Source of the DNA: Glandiceps talaboti
Taxonomy: Eukaryota; Hemichordata; Enteropneusta; Spengelidae
Assembly (NCBI RefSeq): GCF_964340395.1
Contig: NC_135551.1
Coordinates: 4,829,463-4,864,462, forward strand
Reading direction: 5' to 3'
Length of the DNA stretch: 35,000 nt
Program-made: the position numbers and the translations under genes
Part shown: positions 1-10,550 of the stretch, in pieces
Layout of the letters: each line of letters opens with the position of its first letter
Position numbering within the stretch: the first letter of the stretch is position 1
The notes under the pieces: model-generated
Told to the model about the DNA's origin: nothing
Databases searched by the model: none
The model's input: the letters and a program-made list of their open reading frames with translations, nothing else

Positions 1-627
1 ATTTTATTTTGGAAATTTATATTTACTTGTGGAAATAACTGCAAAAATCATGCTTGAACTGTTTGATATTTGTCATTATAAAACTTAAAAGGTGACTTAT
101 TAATAAATGAAATAACAGATACAAATTTACACATTTTCTTTTCATTATTTTCATGTTTTGAAATATTTACTGTAAATTTCAAAGATGTTTGGAAGAAGAC
201 ATTTGATATTGGTTATAGTTTATCCTAAGAAGCTAGGTAATTGAACATTTTTTTTCCATGTTTGTGAAGTTGATACCAAAGTATACTTTAACATCTCATA
301 ATTTACACATTGCATAGATAGTTTTAATCATATACTCCTAAGCAGCTACCATATATTGATTGATTCACAGAAAAATATTGGACCAGACTTTTCTGATTTA
401 TAACACTTTTTTTTGACAGTTTCAATTCAATTTATCTCCATCTTTGACATATTTCACAAATTCATAAGTTCAAAAAGACTCAAAATATGACATCCTCCAG
501 AGAATAATTCAAAACAACTGACAATTATGACCATATATTTATGAAAATTATAACCTGTTATCAGAAAAAATTGGAAGGTGTGTAATGTTTCAGTGTGAAA
601 AGGTTGAATATGTTGATGTGTTCGTAC
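1..627. other. AT-rich anonymous DNA
   Basis: No convincing ORF, RNA or repeat structure seen. Confidence 0.5.
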
Positions 628-855
628 AATAATCTATTTTAATCCTTGCCAAGTTAAACTGGATTGTTCCACTTTAAACTGGTTCAAACCTGATAAATCT
701 ATTTTAGTCCTTTGAAAGTAAACTAGATTGTTCTTCAAACTGGCTTAAACCGAATCAGTCTATTTTGTCCCAATAAGCTTAAACTAGATTGTTCCACTTC
801 AAACTAGTTGAAGCCGGATCAGTCTGTCCAGTCCTTGCCAAGTTAAGCTAGATGA
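628..855. repeat. Degenerate ~61-64-bp tandem repeat, about 3.5 copies
   Basis: The landmark (A/G)GATTGTTC recurs at 661, 725 and 786, each followed by CTT(T/C)AAACT(G/A)G and then a run like CAGTCTATTTT. Copies are diverged, so the array is old. A related fragment (AAACTAGATC) appears near 930. Confidence 0.7.
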
Positions 856-2186
856 CTAATTGAATGAAATTAGGTATAATTTATTCGTAGCCAAGTGAAT
901 TTAAACTTTTTAATACTTCAAACCGAATGAAACTAGATCTGACTATTTTATATCTCAAAATGATCTGTTGAAATTTTTATTAAAATGATATATAATACAG
1001 AAACAAAATATTGAACACATGATTCATCTGTTCAGATCATTCTGTATTTATTGCTTAAAATGATTGCTTGGAAGTTTAAAAAATGAAAGAGTGAAAGGGG
1101 ACACTTTTCGACATTTCTTTGAAAGGGTAACTTTAAAGTTGTATTTTATAAAGAGTGAAATTTTGATAATTTTTTGACAACCAGTACAGCAATGTACTGC
1201 TGAACATGGCAATGCTAAACAATGCAACAAAAAAACACAACACTTAAAAATCTCTGATCTTAGCTGCAAATGGTTTGATATTTGCACCTTCACTGCAATG
1301 ATAAAGTGAAATATTACAAAGTGCTAAGATAAACATAGCTTATCACTGATTGTGATTATGATAATGACGATGACGACAACGATGACATGACAATAACGAA
1401 GATGGTGATGACGATGATGATGATGATGGTAGATATGTAAATAGCTGAAGAAGAAATAAACCGTTAACTAGCTGAAACAAATTTTAAGGGGAATTAATGA
1501 GGTTTTAGATTCAACAGTGCACTAATTTATTTTACAAATGAAAGAACATGATGGTGAATGGTTTTCAAAATCTTTGATACTGTAATAGGGATAGCATTAT
1601 GGCTGATGATATTATGACCAACTTAAATGTCGTAATAATCTGTATTTTCTACTGTACATGACTTCAAGGGATCTGCCAGGGCCAATCATCTCTAAGTTTA
1701 TGTTATCTATTGTCAAAATACAACAGCACAGGTATTATAAGAGTTATTCTAGTCTAGTCCTTTACCTATTATGATCATCTCCACAGTATAGTCAAGTGGA
1801 TTTTTCTAAGGTCAGAATTCTGTTTTTACCACCTTCAAAGATAGCTTATGCCTTTGGAACATTGATATAAACGTGATGACGTTATTGTGTCATCATGTAA
1901 CTTACATGCAAACTGAAGGTTGAGTTTGTAGTAAACTGAACAAAGTAACCAATTACAACCACCTGTCAATGTGTGATGGATTACTACTGACATGTGCCGT
2001 TAATCCCTTCCCCAGCAGGAGATTTAACTAGATTTTTGATAGAATTTGTTTCACTCTACGTTAGAAAGAGGTCATAGAGAACAACTACATGTATAGTAAC
2101 TAGACTAGAGTTATTATAGTTATCAAATGAGTTATCATGGATTCCAGGTTGTCCTGTTCTAGATGTGTACACAGGGACATTAAATA
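856..2186. other. Anonymous DNA with a GAT/GAC-rich simple stretch
   Basis: No gene seen. Positions 1355-1430 form a degenerate GATGA/GACGA simple repeat. An 81-codon ORF on the - strand at 1048-1293 has no recognisable features. Confidence 0.5.
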
Positions 2187-2636
2187 CTTTGTAGTCAAAG
2201 GCATACAGACCTCTAAACATTGTATCTAGACTACTAAATTTATAAGATACATTGTAGTCAAAGGCATACAGACCTGTAAACATTGTATCTAGACTACTAA
2301 ATTTATAAGATACATTGTAGTCAAAGGCATACAGACCTCTAAACATTGTATCTAGACTACTAAATTTATAAGATACATGGTAGTCAAAGGCATACAGACC
2401 TCTAAACATTGCATCTAGACTACTAAATTTATAAGATACATTGTAGTCAAAGGCATACAGACCTCTAAACATTGCATCTAGACTACTAAATTTATAAGAT
2501 ACATTGTAGTCAAAGGCATACAGACCTCTAAACATTGTATCTAGACTACTAAATTTATAAGATACATTGTAGTCAAAGGCATACAGACCTCTAGACATTG
2601 CATCTAGACTACTAAATTTATAAGGTACATGGTAGT
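2187..2636. repeat. 63-bp minisatellite, 7 copies
   Basis: TCTAGACTACTAAATTTATA recurs at 2225, 2288, 2351, 2414, 2477, 2540 and 2603, exactly 63 bp apart, with only a few substitutions between copies. The unit length is a multiple of three and free of stops on the - strand, giving an artefactual 222-codon ORF with a 21-residue repeat. Confidence 0.95.
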
Positions 2637-3552
2637 CTGTTTGACCACAGACAGGTAACACTGTAGTTTGGCCAATGGATATCAAACTGGAAAATTGTAG
2701 CTGAAACTGTTTACTGATTACCAACCCATGCGTGTTGAAACTGACTACAAGAATAGATGTTAAATTCTAGCTCTGCGACAGTCTATGAATGGTACACTAT
2801 AATTTCTATCATATTGCCAAGTGTTTTGGGACACAAATCTGTAGTTTGAATTGAAAGGTTTTATTTTTTAGAGATTTGTGCCCATATTTAACAACTTTAA
2901 TGCTGCAAGGATTCCGGAGTCAGTATCTCCTGAATTTGAGAAACATTTTATGTTGATTGTAACAAGGATTTTTGTCCTTTCCACAACCTTCAGTTGCTAA
3001 CTGTCAAATTCTATTCCACTCATCACCTGTGCACTGTTCATACACTCTCTACTCCACTGCCACAGTTCTTTCCTTTCCACGCCACCTGTTGGTTAACCAA
3101 AGTGTCAGGGAAGATTTAGTGATATGCTGTAAGTGATATTGTTTGTTTGAAAGTAGAATGCAGTTGTCATAGCAACTACTGCATCATGTTTTTTGAGGGG
3201 AAAAGTTGTCATACTCGAAAATTGTTAACAAGTGTTGTTTCTCTCTGTCATGAAATGTTAGTGACATTAGAATATAAAACAGTTCAAAACATTGGTTGGT
3301 TTTTGTAATTTGCATACTATGTACAAGTCTGTCATCTGATTGGCCATTACTTAGGGTACATATGTACAGTAGTCAATCAGCAGTGATTAATCAGTTAAAA
3401 TATGTCTACAATATCTTTTGTATGTTATTGGAACTTATGTTGTAAACGTGACCCCCCCCCCCTCCGATCTCCCTTACCTTACATTCGACAAATAACTAGA
3501 CAGTGTTCTCACAAGATGATTTCAAGTATTGTAACTTATGTATTTGTATATG
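2637..3552. other. Anonymous DNA
   Basis: No gene or clear repeat seen apart from a C-run near 3452-3464. Splice-like signals are not organised into exons. Confidence 0.45.
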
Positions 3553-3888
3553 CTCTGATCAGCCATGAATTCAATTACATCTGTGGAGTACCCAATCAGG
3601 CTCTGATCAGCCATGAATTCAATTACATCTGTGCAGTACCCAATCAGGTTCTGATTGGCCATGAATTCAATTACATCTGTGCAGTACCCAATCAGGCTCT
3701 GATTGGCCATGAATTCAATTACATCTGTGCAGTACCCAATCAGGATCTGATTGGCCATGAATTCAATTACACCTGTGCAGTAACCAATCAGGCTCTGATT
3801 GGCCATGAATTCAGTTACACCTGTGCAGTAACCAATCAGGCTCTGATTGGCCATTACTTTGACTACATCTGTGCAACAATCAATCAGT
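3553..3888. repeat. 48-bp minisatellite, 7 copies
   Basis: Units start with CTCTGAT(C/T)(A/G)GCCATGAA and recur every 48 bp from 3553. Later copies accumulate changes (ACATCT to ACACCT; CAGTACC to CAGTAACC), showing stepwise divergence along the array. 48 is a multiple of three, so both strands stay open: + 3402-3902 and - 3522-3854. I read these as by-products of the repeat rather than genes. Confidence 0.95.
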
Positions 3889-4190
3889 CGATATGCCTAT
3901 AATACCAATGTCATCACATTTATGTAAACACACAGTTTGATATCATGTATTTTAACTTTACATTTGTATTTAGTATTACACAGTGAACATGTTTTCATAG
4001 AGCATTGTTAGCTTAACAAGTTCTGTTCGTTTCTGTTATTGTTTTTGCTTTTCTGGTCTTTTAATATTTATGCTGTAGTTGTAGTAATGAAATATTACTT
4101 GTTCTTTGTATAACACTGAATTGGGCTTTTGTTTATAAAATACTTGAAGCTGGTAATTAAAGCAGCTATAGCATTCACTATTTTGTATTG
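3889..4190. other. Anonymous AT-rich DNA
   Basis: Nothing recognised. Confidence 0.45.
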
Positions 4191-4194
4191 TGTG

Positions 4195-4420
4195 GAAAAG
4201 TGTTCATTGCCCAAAGCATCGGCAACAAGGACACTCTAATACCGCCCTCTAGCAGTGTAATTTCGAATTCTTTTGTTTTGACTGGAGTTGGCCATGCACA
4301 GTTGATTTATTGCATTAGGGAGCAGTGTTCCTTGTGCAAAGGATCAGGCTACAAGGGCATTCTAATATTGCCCTCTAGCACTGTTACATTAAATTATTTT
4401 GTTTTTGCTGGTTGGTCGAG
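4195..4420. repeat. Direct duplication, 125-bp offset, two diverged copies
   Basis: TGTTCATTGCCCAAAGCATC at 4201 matches TGTTCCTTGTGCAAAGGATC at 4326. Both continue with ACAAGG, ATTCTAATA-type and GCCCTCTAGCA, then a TTTTGTTTT stretch. An ORF across it (4188-4463) is not supported otherwise. Confidence 0.75.
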
Positions 4421-4793
4421 ATGTTATGGATTTAGTGCATACATACTTCTTGAAAAGCAATAACTCGCTGTGCTTCCTGCTTTCAGTAATTTGTGTATGG
4501 ATAGATCATACGCTAGTATAAAGTGAAATGATGTCAGTTACTGTTGCAATGATACATTCACAGTGGTTTGTCAATTGTTTTGGTTTTCGTATGTGATTGG
4601 TGTTGTGTCATGCTTTGAGCTTCAAGCTCTTTTGCAATGTTAAAAAGTTTCTTTACAACGTTGAAAGCACTCAATGAAAGTCTTTTAATTGTAGAAAGGT
4701 GTCATTGTTTTTGTACAGAAAATAAATAGCAAACCATTCACGTTTTTTTATGAAAACTTTGATGTTAATGCGTAAGTCATAAACTATGAAACA
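4421..4793. other. Anonymous DNA
   Basis: No gene or repeat recognised. Confidence 0.45.
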
Positions 4794-5236
4794 TTAAAGG
4801 GTGAATGCCCACTTCAGGAAATAAGGATGTAGACTTTTATGTTCTTGACAGTCATTTCATGTTTTCACATCACATACATTTCATGAGACTGTCAAGGAAC
4901 ACGGAACTGAAAGTTATGTAACATTCATTTTCATAGCAATGATCTGGTGTTGCCTCATAAGAAGTAGCATACATGCATATGTATTAGATGAACAATAAAT
5001 AACCATTATTATTTACCTGAAGGTAATAAGCACTTTGGAGTCATGAAGATGTATCTAATACATATGCATGTGTACTAACTTCCATAAAGCAATGCAATGG
5101 TGTGGCCCACTGCCTATGAAGCCATTTTTGATTTAGTTATTTGGCAAGTAGGTGAGGTTTATGTGAATGTAAAACCATTCAGTGACCCTCTATAAGCCAA
5201 AGGGCTGTTATTTCCTGGAGTGGCGTTACTGTTTAA
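4794..5236. mobile_element. Fold-back (nested inverted repeat) MITE-like element, ~443 bp
   Basis: The left end reads TTAAAGGGTGAATGCCCAC then TTCAGGAAATAA (to ~4824). The right end, reversed, reads TTTAAACAGTAACGCCAC then TCCAGGAAATAA (from ~5210). Inside, CATGCATATGTATTAGAT (~4973-4990) pairs with ATCTAATACATATGCATG (~5052-5069). A local hairpin TTCTTGACAGTC / GACTGTCAAGGAA lies at ~4844-4904. TTAAA at both outer edges may be the target duplication. There is no coding capacity, so it is non-autonomous. Confidence 0.75.
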
Positions 5237-5434
5237 AGGTATCATTGGTTGTTTTAAGTTCGTGAATTCACGTAGCTATTGGATAAATTTGATTCATGTA
5301 AAGTAAACTAAGCTAAAAGCCCATGTTTTGGTACAGTGCTTGATATTATTTTGATTAGTCATATCGACACTGAAATTAACAAAGTTTATATTTGTTTCAA
5401 GTGATATATTTATCTGTATTAAATTTAATATTTA

Positions 5435-5435
<1 letters not shown>

Positions 5436-5465
<30 letters not shown>

Positions 5466-5466
5466 A
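5436..5466. repeat. (TTA)n microsatellite
   Basis: About ten uninterrupted TTA units. Confidence 0.9.
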
Positions 5467-5695
5467 TTGTTTGTGGTTTGATTGGCGGACCCAAAGATTT
5501 AAATTTGAAGAGTAAACTCATTTGATTAATGCTAATATTTTGATGGTACATGTACAGTCTGACGTCAACGTCAGGTATGAATGTTAATGTAGGTATTAGT
5601 ATACATACCATTATATTACTGTGGCCCTGAGTGAAGTCAATAAAATTGTATTTAGTGCATAAAGAGTGTGTGAACATTTATTTGATGTTTATTTG

Positions 5696-6018
5696 ATGTA
5701 TGTATGTATGTATGTATGTATGTATGTATGTATGTATGTATGTATGTATTTATTTATGTATGTATGTATGTATGTATGTATGTATGTATGTATGTATGTA
5801 TGTATGTATGTATGTACATGTATGTATGTATGTATGTGTGTGTGTGTGTATGTATATGTGTGTGTATGTATGTATGTATGTATGTATGCATGCATGCATG
5901 CATGTGTGTATGTGTGTGTATGTCTGTCCGTCTGTCTGTATGGATGCATGCATGCACGTGTGCATGTATGCACGTATGCATGTATGCTTGAATGCATGCA
6001 TGTATGTATGTAGGTATG
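5696..6018. repeat. (ATGT)n compound microsatellite
   Basis: Over 300 bp of ATGT units grading into TG-, ATGC- and CTGT-rich variants. It produces six overlapping open frames on both strands (MYVC- or HTYI-type repeats), none of which is a gene. Confidence 0.97.
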
Positions 6019-6212
6019 TCTAAGGATTATGTCATAGAGGGCGCTATACTGCCCTAACCTATCCGCAGCGTTCTCAAGTCAAATGAAGCATTCTGAAAAT
6101 AACGAAACTGTATGGTAACCGGCCTTTTCACATAATGCCTGGTCATTTCTAGCAAGGTCAGTTCTAGTTTTGTCTGACAATGTCGAGCCACACGTATTTA
6201 TCCTATTCTTTA

Positions 6213-6885
6213 GGCTGGGGTCAGAATTTACGGAAGGGGAGGGGGCTGGAGAGAAATTATTTTGATCAAAAAGAATATCGCGCTCTCAAAAAAGCCCCCC
6301 CCCCCCGAAATGAACCCAAGAATTTTCGTAGCCCCCCCCCTTCCTGGCTACACATATTTTAATGTGTAATTATACAGCTCCCCCCTCCCATCCCGCTCCA
6401 CTTCAGAGATGTACAGCATACAACACTACATTAAACTAACAGTGGAAATCAACTTCAGTCCATTGTCATAGATATATGTCGGCTTTGCGAAGGTCTCACA
6501 TTGGGCTGTACTTGGAGATACTTAGTCAGCAGGGTTTTACCTTACAATCTTAATTCTGAGCAGAAATAGCATCCCCCATGATAGCTAGTGAGGAGGGTGT
6601 GGGAGGGGGAGGGGGTGTAAGCACTTAAAAAAATAAGGACATATAGGAGGCCATTTAATGGCATAAAATTTCAAACCATACATACACAATATCGAAAACC
6701 ATAGAGTACTTTAAAATTGTCTTCAATACCCCAATTGTACTCGAGTCAATGCATTATTATACAACTGCATGTTACCTGCATTTTAACTTACCTATTCATG
6801 GCCCCCTTTGAACCCTCAATATTTTTCATGCCCCCTCCCATTTATCCCCAGCTCCCCCCCCCCCGCCGTAAATTCTGACCCAGCC
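6213..6885. mobile_element. Non-autonomous TIR transposon, 673 bp, TTA target duplication
   Basis: The left end is GGCTGGGGTCAGAATTTACG. The right end, reversed, is GGCTGGGTCAGAATTTACGG. TTA flanks both sides (6210-6212, 6886-6888). A 3-bp TWA duplication is characteristic of PIF/Harbinger elements. The interior contains several C-runs and no transposase. The interior is related to 23.8-24.4 kb and, inverted, to 28.75-29.4 kb, for example AGGAGGCCATTTAATGGCAT at ~6646 against AGGAGGCCATTTAGAGGCAT at ~24192. Confidence 0.8.
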
Positions 6886-6888
6886 TTA

Positions 6889-7191
6889 ACATTTACCAAG
6901 CAGGAATTACCCCCCCCCCCTCCATTGGGATAATTATCCCGATCAGAATAAATTGTTGTATGATACAAGATTTGAGATGATTGTGAAATGGTGAGAACGG
7001 CATGTCACACTCTGACTATAGTGGCGACTTTCAAACAACTTGTCGGCATGAGATGTAACGCAACCATTGATGATTGACTGTGATACCGAAAAGATAATTG
7101 TCGGTCAGAAGTGAAAGGAGTTTCGTTTCTTTTTCCAATAAAGATTTTCAAAGGTAAACTTTTTCAGCTTCGGCCTACCTATAAATCTGCG
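6889..7191. other. Anonymous DNA
   Basis: It has a C-run at ~6910 and a 14-bp perfect palindrome GGGATAATTATCCC at ~6928. No gene is seen. Confidence 0.45.
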
Positions 7192-7428
7192 ATGTCTAGG
7201 AAGGAATCCTCATTCGATCGTGAACCTTAAGATAAAGCCGAAAAAGATGTCCCGTGTGAACCAGTACCATTGCACGGCGAAGCGGCAGCTAAGCTTTCTC
7301 CGTGTTTGTTATGGCTAGAGTCGCAGCCTGATTGTGAACCTACCCAGTTGTTATTGCTCCGTAGTTTACCCAGAAAAGCAGCAGACAGCCGTGCAATGAA
7401 ACAGAAACCCCTGACTTCGTTTTTCTGA
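7192..7428 (+). pseudogene. Possible small ORF or exon with one in-frame stop and a C-terminal PIP-box-like motif
   Basis: From ATG 7192 the frame reads MSRKESSFDREP, then TAA at 7228-7230, then 65 open codons to TGA 7426-7428, ending MKQKPLTSFF. QKPLTSFF fits the PCNA-binding pattern Q-x-x-[ILM]-x-x-[FY]-[FY]. Base composition is more GC-rich than its surroundings. A T-rich acceptor-like site ends at ~7167. The opposite strand is also open (7227-7484), so orientation is not proven. It could be an old retrocopy, a first exon, or chance. No family is recognised. Confidence 0.25.
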
Positions 7429-9201
7429 ACTTTATTTTTTCTTCTCATTGAGTGGCTAAATTGCGGACACATCGTTTTATACACATTGATACAATTTGAT
7501 TACATTTACATGTCAGTGAACACTATTTATAGATGCAACCATGACAACAATACGTTCTTATCAGCTGTCCACCACGTCGTCGTCTTTCTTGTAAATACGT
7601 TTTTTGATTTATTCTACACATATTCAATTCAACAATCTTATATTCAACTCTGTATTTAGTTTTAGTATTAAATAAGTACAATTCATTAAAAAGGGTTTCT
7701 ATGTAGTACGGTACGTTTCATTTGTCTGAGAGTGCATGTAACATGTGTAAGTGTGATATGCAGCGTACGTGTACGTTCATTCTGTATGAGTGACGTCACT
7801 CGTACTTGAGACTTGCGAGCTCGTAACTCTGCCCGTACTTGGTCAGTTTTGGGCCAATTACTTACATGATGATACATGACATTTGAACGCCCCAGTGCAT
7901 GTGAATACAGGTATACATGACACATGTGTTCTACTCTCAAAGACCTACAAAAAGCTACCTCGTTAATTAACATAATACGAATAAAGTACAGAAATCACGT
8001 TGTACGTGTTTATCTTGCACGGGATACATATCTATATCCCATCTACTTCTGCCCCTTTTACGAAATAACAGCTCTGGTTTGCTAGATATGGAAACCTTGA
8101 CTAGGCTCACTGATCTTGATCATTTAATAGCTTTGGCTTACTTCTGGGAAAAGAGCTGTATCTTTTTCTATATTTTAGGGGTCATTTTGATGGCCTGAAA
8201 TAAAGAAATAATAATGCATATGATTACTAGTATTTTTGAACAGGTTTTCACATGAAAATGGAACCTGTATATTATTTCTCATTATATTATACCAGTATAT
8301 TGATGTGTAAGAGCTTACACTGACCGCACTTACCATTAATCTAAATATAAATTTGTCTCGGACCCTGTCCTAGAGCATCAGTCATCAATCCTAGAGGGAA
8401 ATCCCCGACCCGAAAAATCTACTGACGTATTAACTTCCAGAAAATTGTAAAGATCAACCTGCCGCCATGTTCTCATTCCAGTGAGTCGCGAACCGGGGGG
8501 GGGGGGTCCCTCCCCGTCTCTAGGCAGTCAATGAACGTTAACTAGCGATAACTGAAGCATGTACGTACCACCTGAAAGTGTATCATAAGTGTTTATATAG
8601 CGTGGTACTGGGGACATTATTATGGATAACTTATTTGACTCGCCTCATATATTTCGTTCACTGGTTAAAACCGAGTGGTATAACATCCCCAGCAGGGGGT
8701 GGTTTATTGCTTAAACAATATATAGTTTTAGGTTATTTAATCTTTGAAAATAACTATAATGTGTCACAATCGAAGCGAATTGTTCTGTTTTTCTATTTTA
8801 TGGAACAGGTTAAACTAATTTGTGCACACCTGTTAATATTTCCATACATACTTTTACTTGGACTGAAAAGAAACAACACGAATATGGTCAGCATTATGGG
8901 TTATTCTATAATCTAAAAGTCACTTCGTGGAAATATAAACATATGAAATTTTCGAACTGCTTTTGTAAGAACTGGTGCTCGATTATTTTCCGATAATTCG
9001 ACGAATGCTAGCTGCATATTTGATTGATAGGTTTTATTGAAATGTTTTTCACGAGTGTTTCCAAAGTTTTGGATTCTCATTAGTTTATAAATCCAGTACC
9101 CATTTATTTGACATTTCTGAGTAATTACAATAATTGTAATTTAAGAATAGCAACCTAATTTCACAGCATATTGTGTTATTTTTGTTGTCATAAATCTGTA
9201 T
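7429..9201. other. Anonymous DNA upstream of the LDLa gene
   Basis: No convincing exon. The region has a G-run at ~8496-8506 followed by TCCCTCCCC. A 112-codon hydrophobic ORF at 8578-8916 (+) lacks any family resemblance and is AT-driven. Confidence 0.4.
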
Positions 9202-9240
9202 GTAAATAAATACCCTTAACACAACTTAGTTTAGTCAATT
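9202..9240 (+). promoter_or_regulatory. Possible core promoter (TATA-like plus initiator-like)
   Basis: A TAAATAAATA stretch at 9202-9211 lies about 30 bp before an initiator-like TCAATT at 9235-9240. This spacing fits a TATA/Inr promoter feeding the possible leader exon below. AT-rich DNA gives such matches by chance, so this is weak. Confidence 0.2.
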
Positions 9241-9286
9241 CGACAGTGTAGGTTGGACGCAGCAGAAGAAGATATTTGCCAAACAG
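9236..9286 (+). other. Possible non-coding leader exon of the LDLa gene
   Basis: A donor-like AACAG|GTAGGA lies at 9286/9287, 300 bp before a good acceptor (tttttcag at 9579-9586). A 5'UTR exon of about 50 nt could therefore splice to the signal-peptide exon. The start is a guess from the initiator-like site. Confidence 0.3.
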
Positions 9287-9586
9287 GTAGGACTATTTCT
9301 AAGTAACGGCACACCTCTTAGAATAATATAACAAACGTCAATACTCAACACATTTTCTGTGATCAGTAGGTTTCTTTTTGCATTTTTCTGAAACGATACT
9401 AGGACATGTCGTTTCTTTCATTTCGAAAAAAGGATTCGTATCAGCAAGTTCCTGTAAAAGTACAAATGTGCGTTAATATATTGGAACATTATTAAATGCT
9501 ATATTGCGAAGGCATTCATACTAGTATTGTAACCATAGACGCTCACTCAAATTTAATATATATATATAAATAAATATATTTTTCAG

Positions 9587-9662
9587 ATGTCTTGTTGTTA
9601 GCTGGTGTATGATGAAGCTCACGGTCTTTCTACTGGTCGTGGTAGCGGCAGCTGCATTTGAC
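9587..9662 (+). CDS. LDLa gene exon 1 (coding): 5'UTR end and signal peptide
   Basis: The acceptor is a T-rich tract ending in CAG at 9586; the donor is GAC|GTAAGT at 9662/9663. Coding starts at ATG 9609, immediately followed by a second ATG at 9612, giving MMKLTVFLLVVVAAAAFD. This is a lysine followed by a hydrophobic run and small alanines, a classic signal peptide with cleavage likely near the Ala run. The exon ends on a complete codon (phase 0), matching the next exon. A four-codon upstream ORF (ATG at 9587, stop TAG at 9599-9601) precedes the start, which could lower translation. An upstream ATG makes the exact start slightly uncertain. Confidence 0.75.
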
Positions 9663-10163
9663 GTAAGTTTTGACTTTAGTTATCTTATCAAAATTGTAAA
9701 TGACGAATGTATCTCTGTTGTAAGAATCCTGTAGTAGTATATGCAGGTGTGATGTAAATAGGTTAATACGACAAAAAAGTCTTAACTTTTCCCTTTGCTT
9801 TCCTGCTGGTAGAAATTGTCACTGTGATATATCTTCCCAGATATATAAAAGGGCATAAAAGTGTTTGTTAGTGACAACATGTTTTCAGAAAATACGGTAG
9901 GCAGTCGGAATCTTTTTAAAAACGAAATTACGTTTACCAAATAGACAATACTCATAATCACTAGTACTGTTGCAATATTTGTGTGATAGTTTGTTTGATG
10001 AGGTGACACTTCTATGTAGAATAACACATTGTACAATATACGGACTGCGCTGTTTTCAATTCAAGCTACGGTCTAGCATGAAAATTTACAAGGAAATATA
10101 AAAATCAAAAGAAACTCGACTCTTTTAACATAATCACCAAATTTAAAATGTTGAACAATTTCA
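9663..10163. other. Start of intron 1, anonymous
   Basis: Begins with the donor GTAAGT. No further feature recognised before the MITE. Confidence 0.5.
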
Positions 10164-10166
10164 TAA

Positions 10167-10547
10167 GGAGTAGACAAATTGTGTGGTTCCGATTACATTC
10201 AACTTTAGAATAGGTGGGGGTAGGTAGATTTTTTTTTTATTTATTTTTTTTTTCATATGTGAGTGCCTCGCTCAGGTAGTTATGTTTTCCGTTGTTTTCT
10301 GTATGTTCTCTGCGTTATTGGTTTATTCCCATCAGATGTAACGCCATTACAGATTGGAAGAACAGTTTTATATTGTCTTTTTAAGTTGATGACAATTTCC
10401 GCATCCATTATTTCTTTTGGGACTTCTTGATTTTTGCGATTTTATGATTTGTTTTCTCGAATACGTAAAAATTTTTTTTAGGGTCGACATAAAAAACAAG
10501 GTGGGGTCGGGTAACCGGAACCAAAAACAACTTTTTTTTATTAGGCC
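10167..10547 (-). mobile_element. Harbinger-like MITE, copy 1 (381 bp)
   Basis: TAA flanks both sides (10164-10166 and 10548-10550). The right end, reversed, reads GGCCTAATAAAAAAAAG, followed by TTTTTGGTTCCGGTTACCCG. The left end reads GGAGTAGACAAATTGTGTGG. It aligns in inverted orientation with the element at 21206-21484 over the tracts GGTTCCGGTTACCCG, CGACCCTAAA, CAATCTGTAA and TCTACCTACCCC. No ORF of transposase type. Confidence 0.8.
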
Positions 10548-10550
10548 TAA

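Noticed and set aside
5666-6023. Several overlapping ORFs of MYVC/HTYI repeats on both strands
   Set aside because: Products of the ATGT microsatellite. All frames are open because the unit lacks stops.
8578-8916. 112-codon hydrophobic ORF resembling a membrane protein
   Set aside because: Composition follows local T-richness. No motif, splice context or family resemblance.
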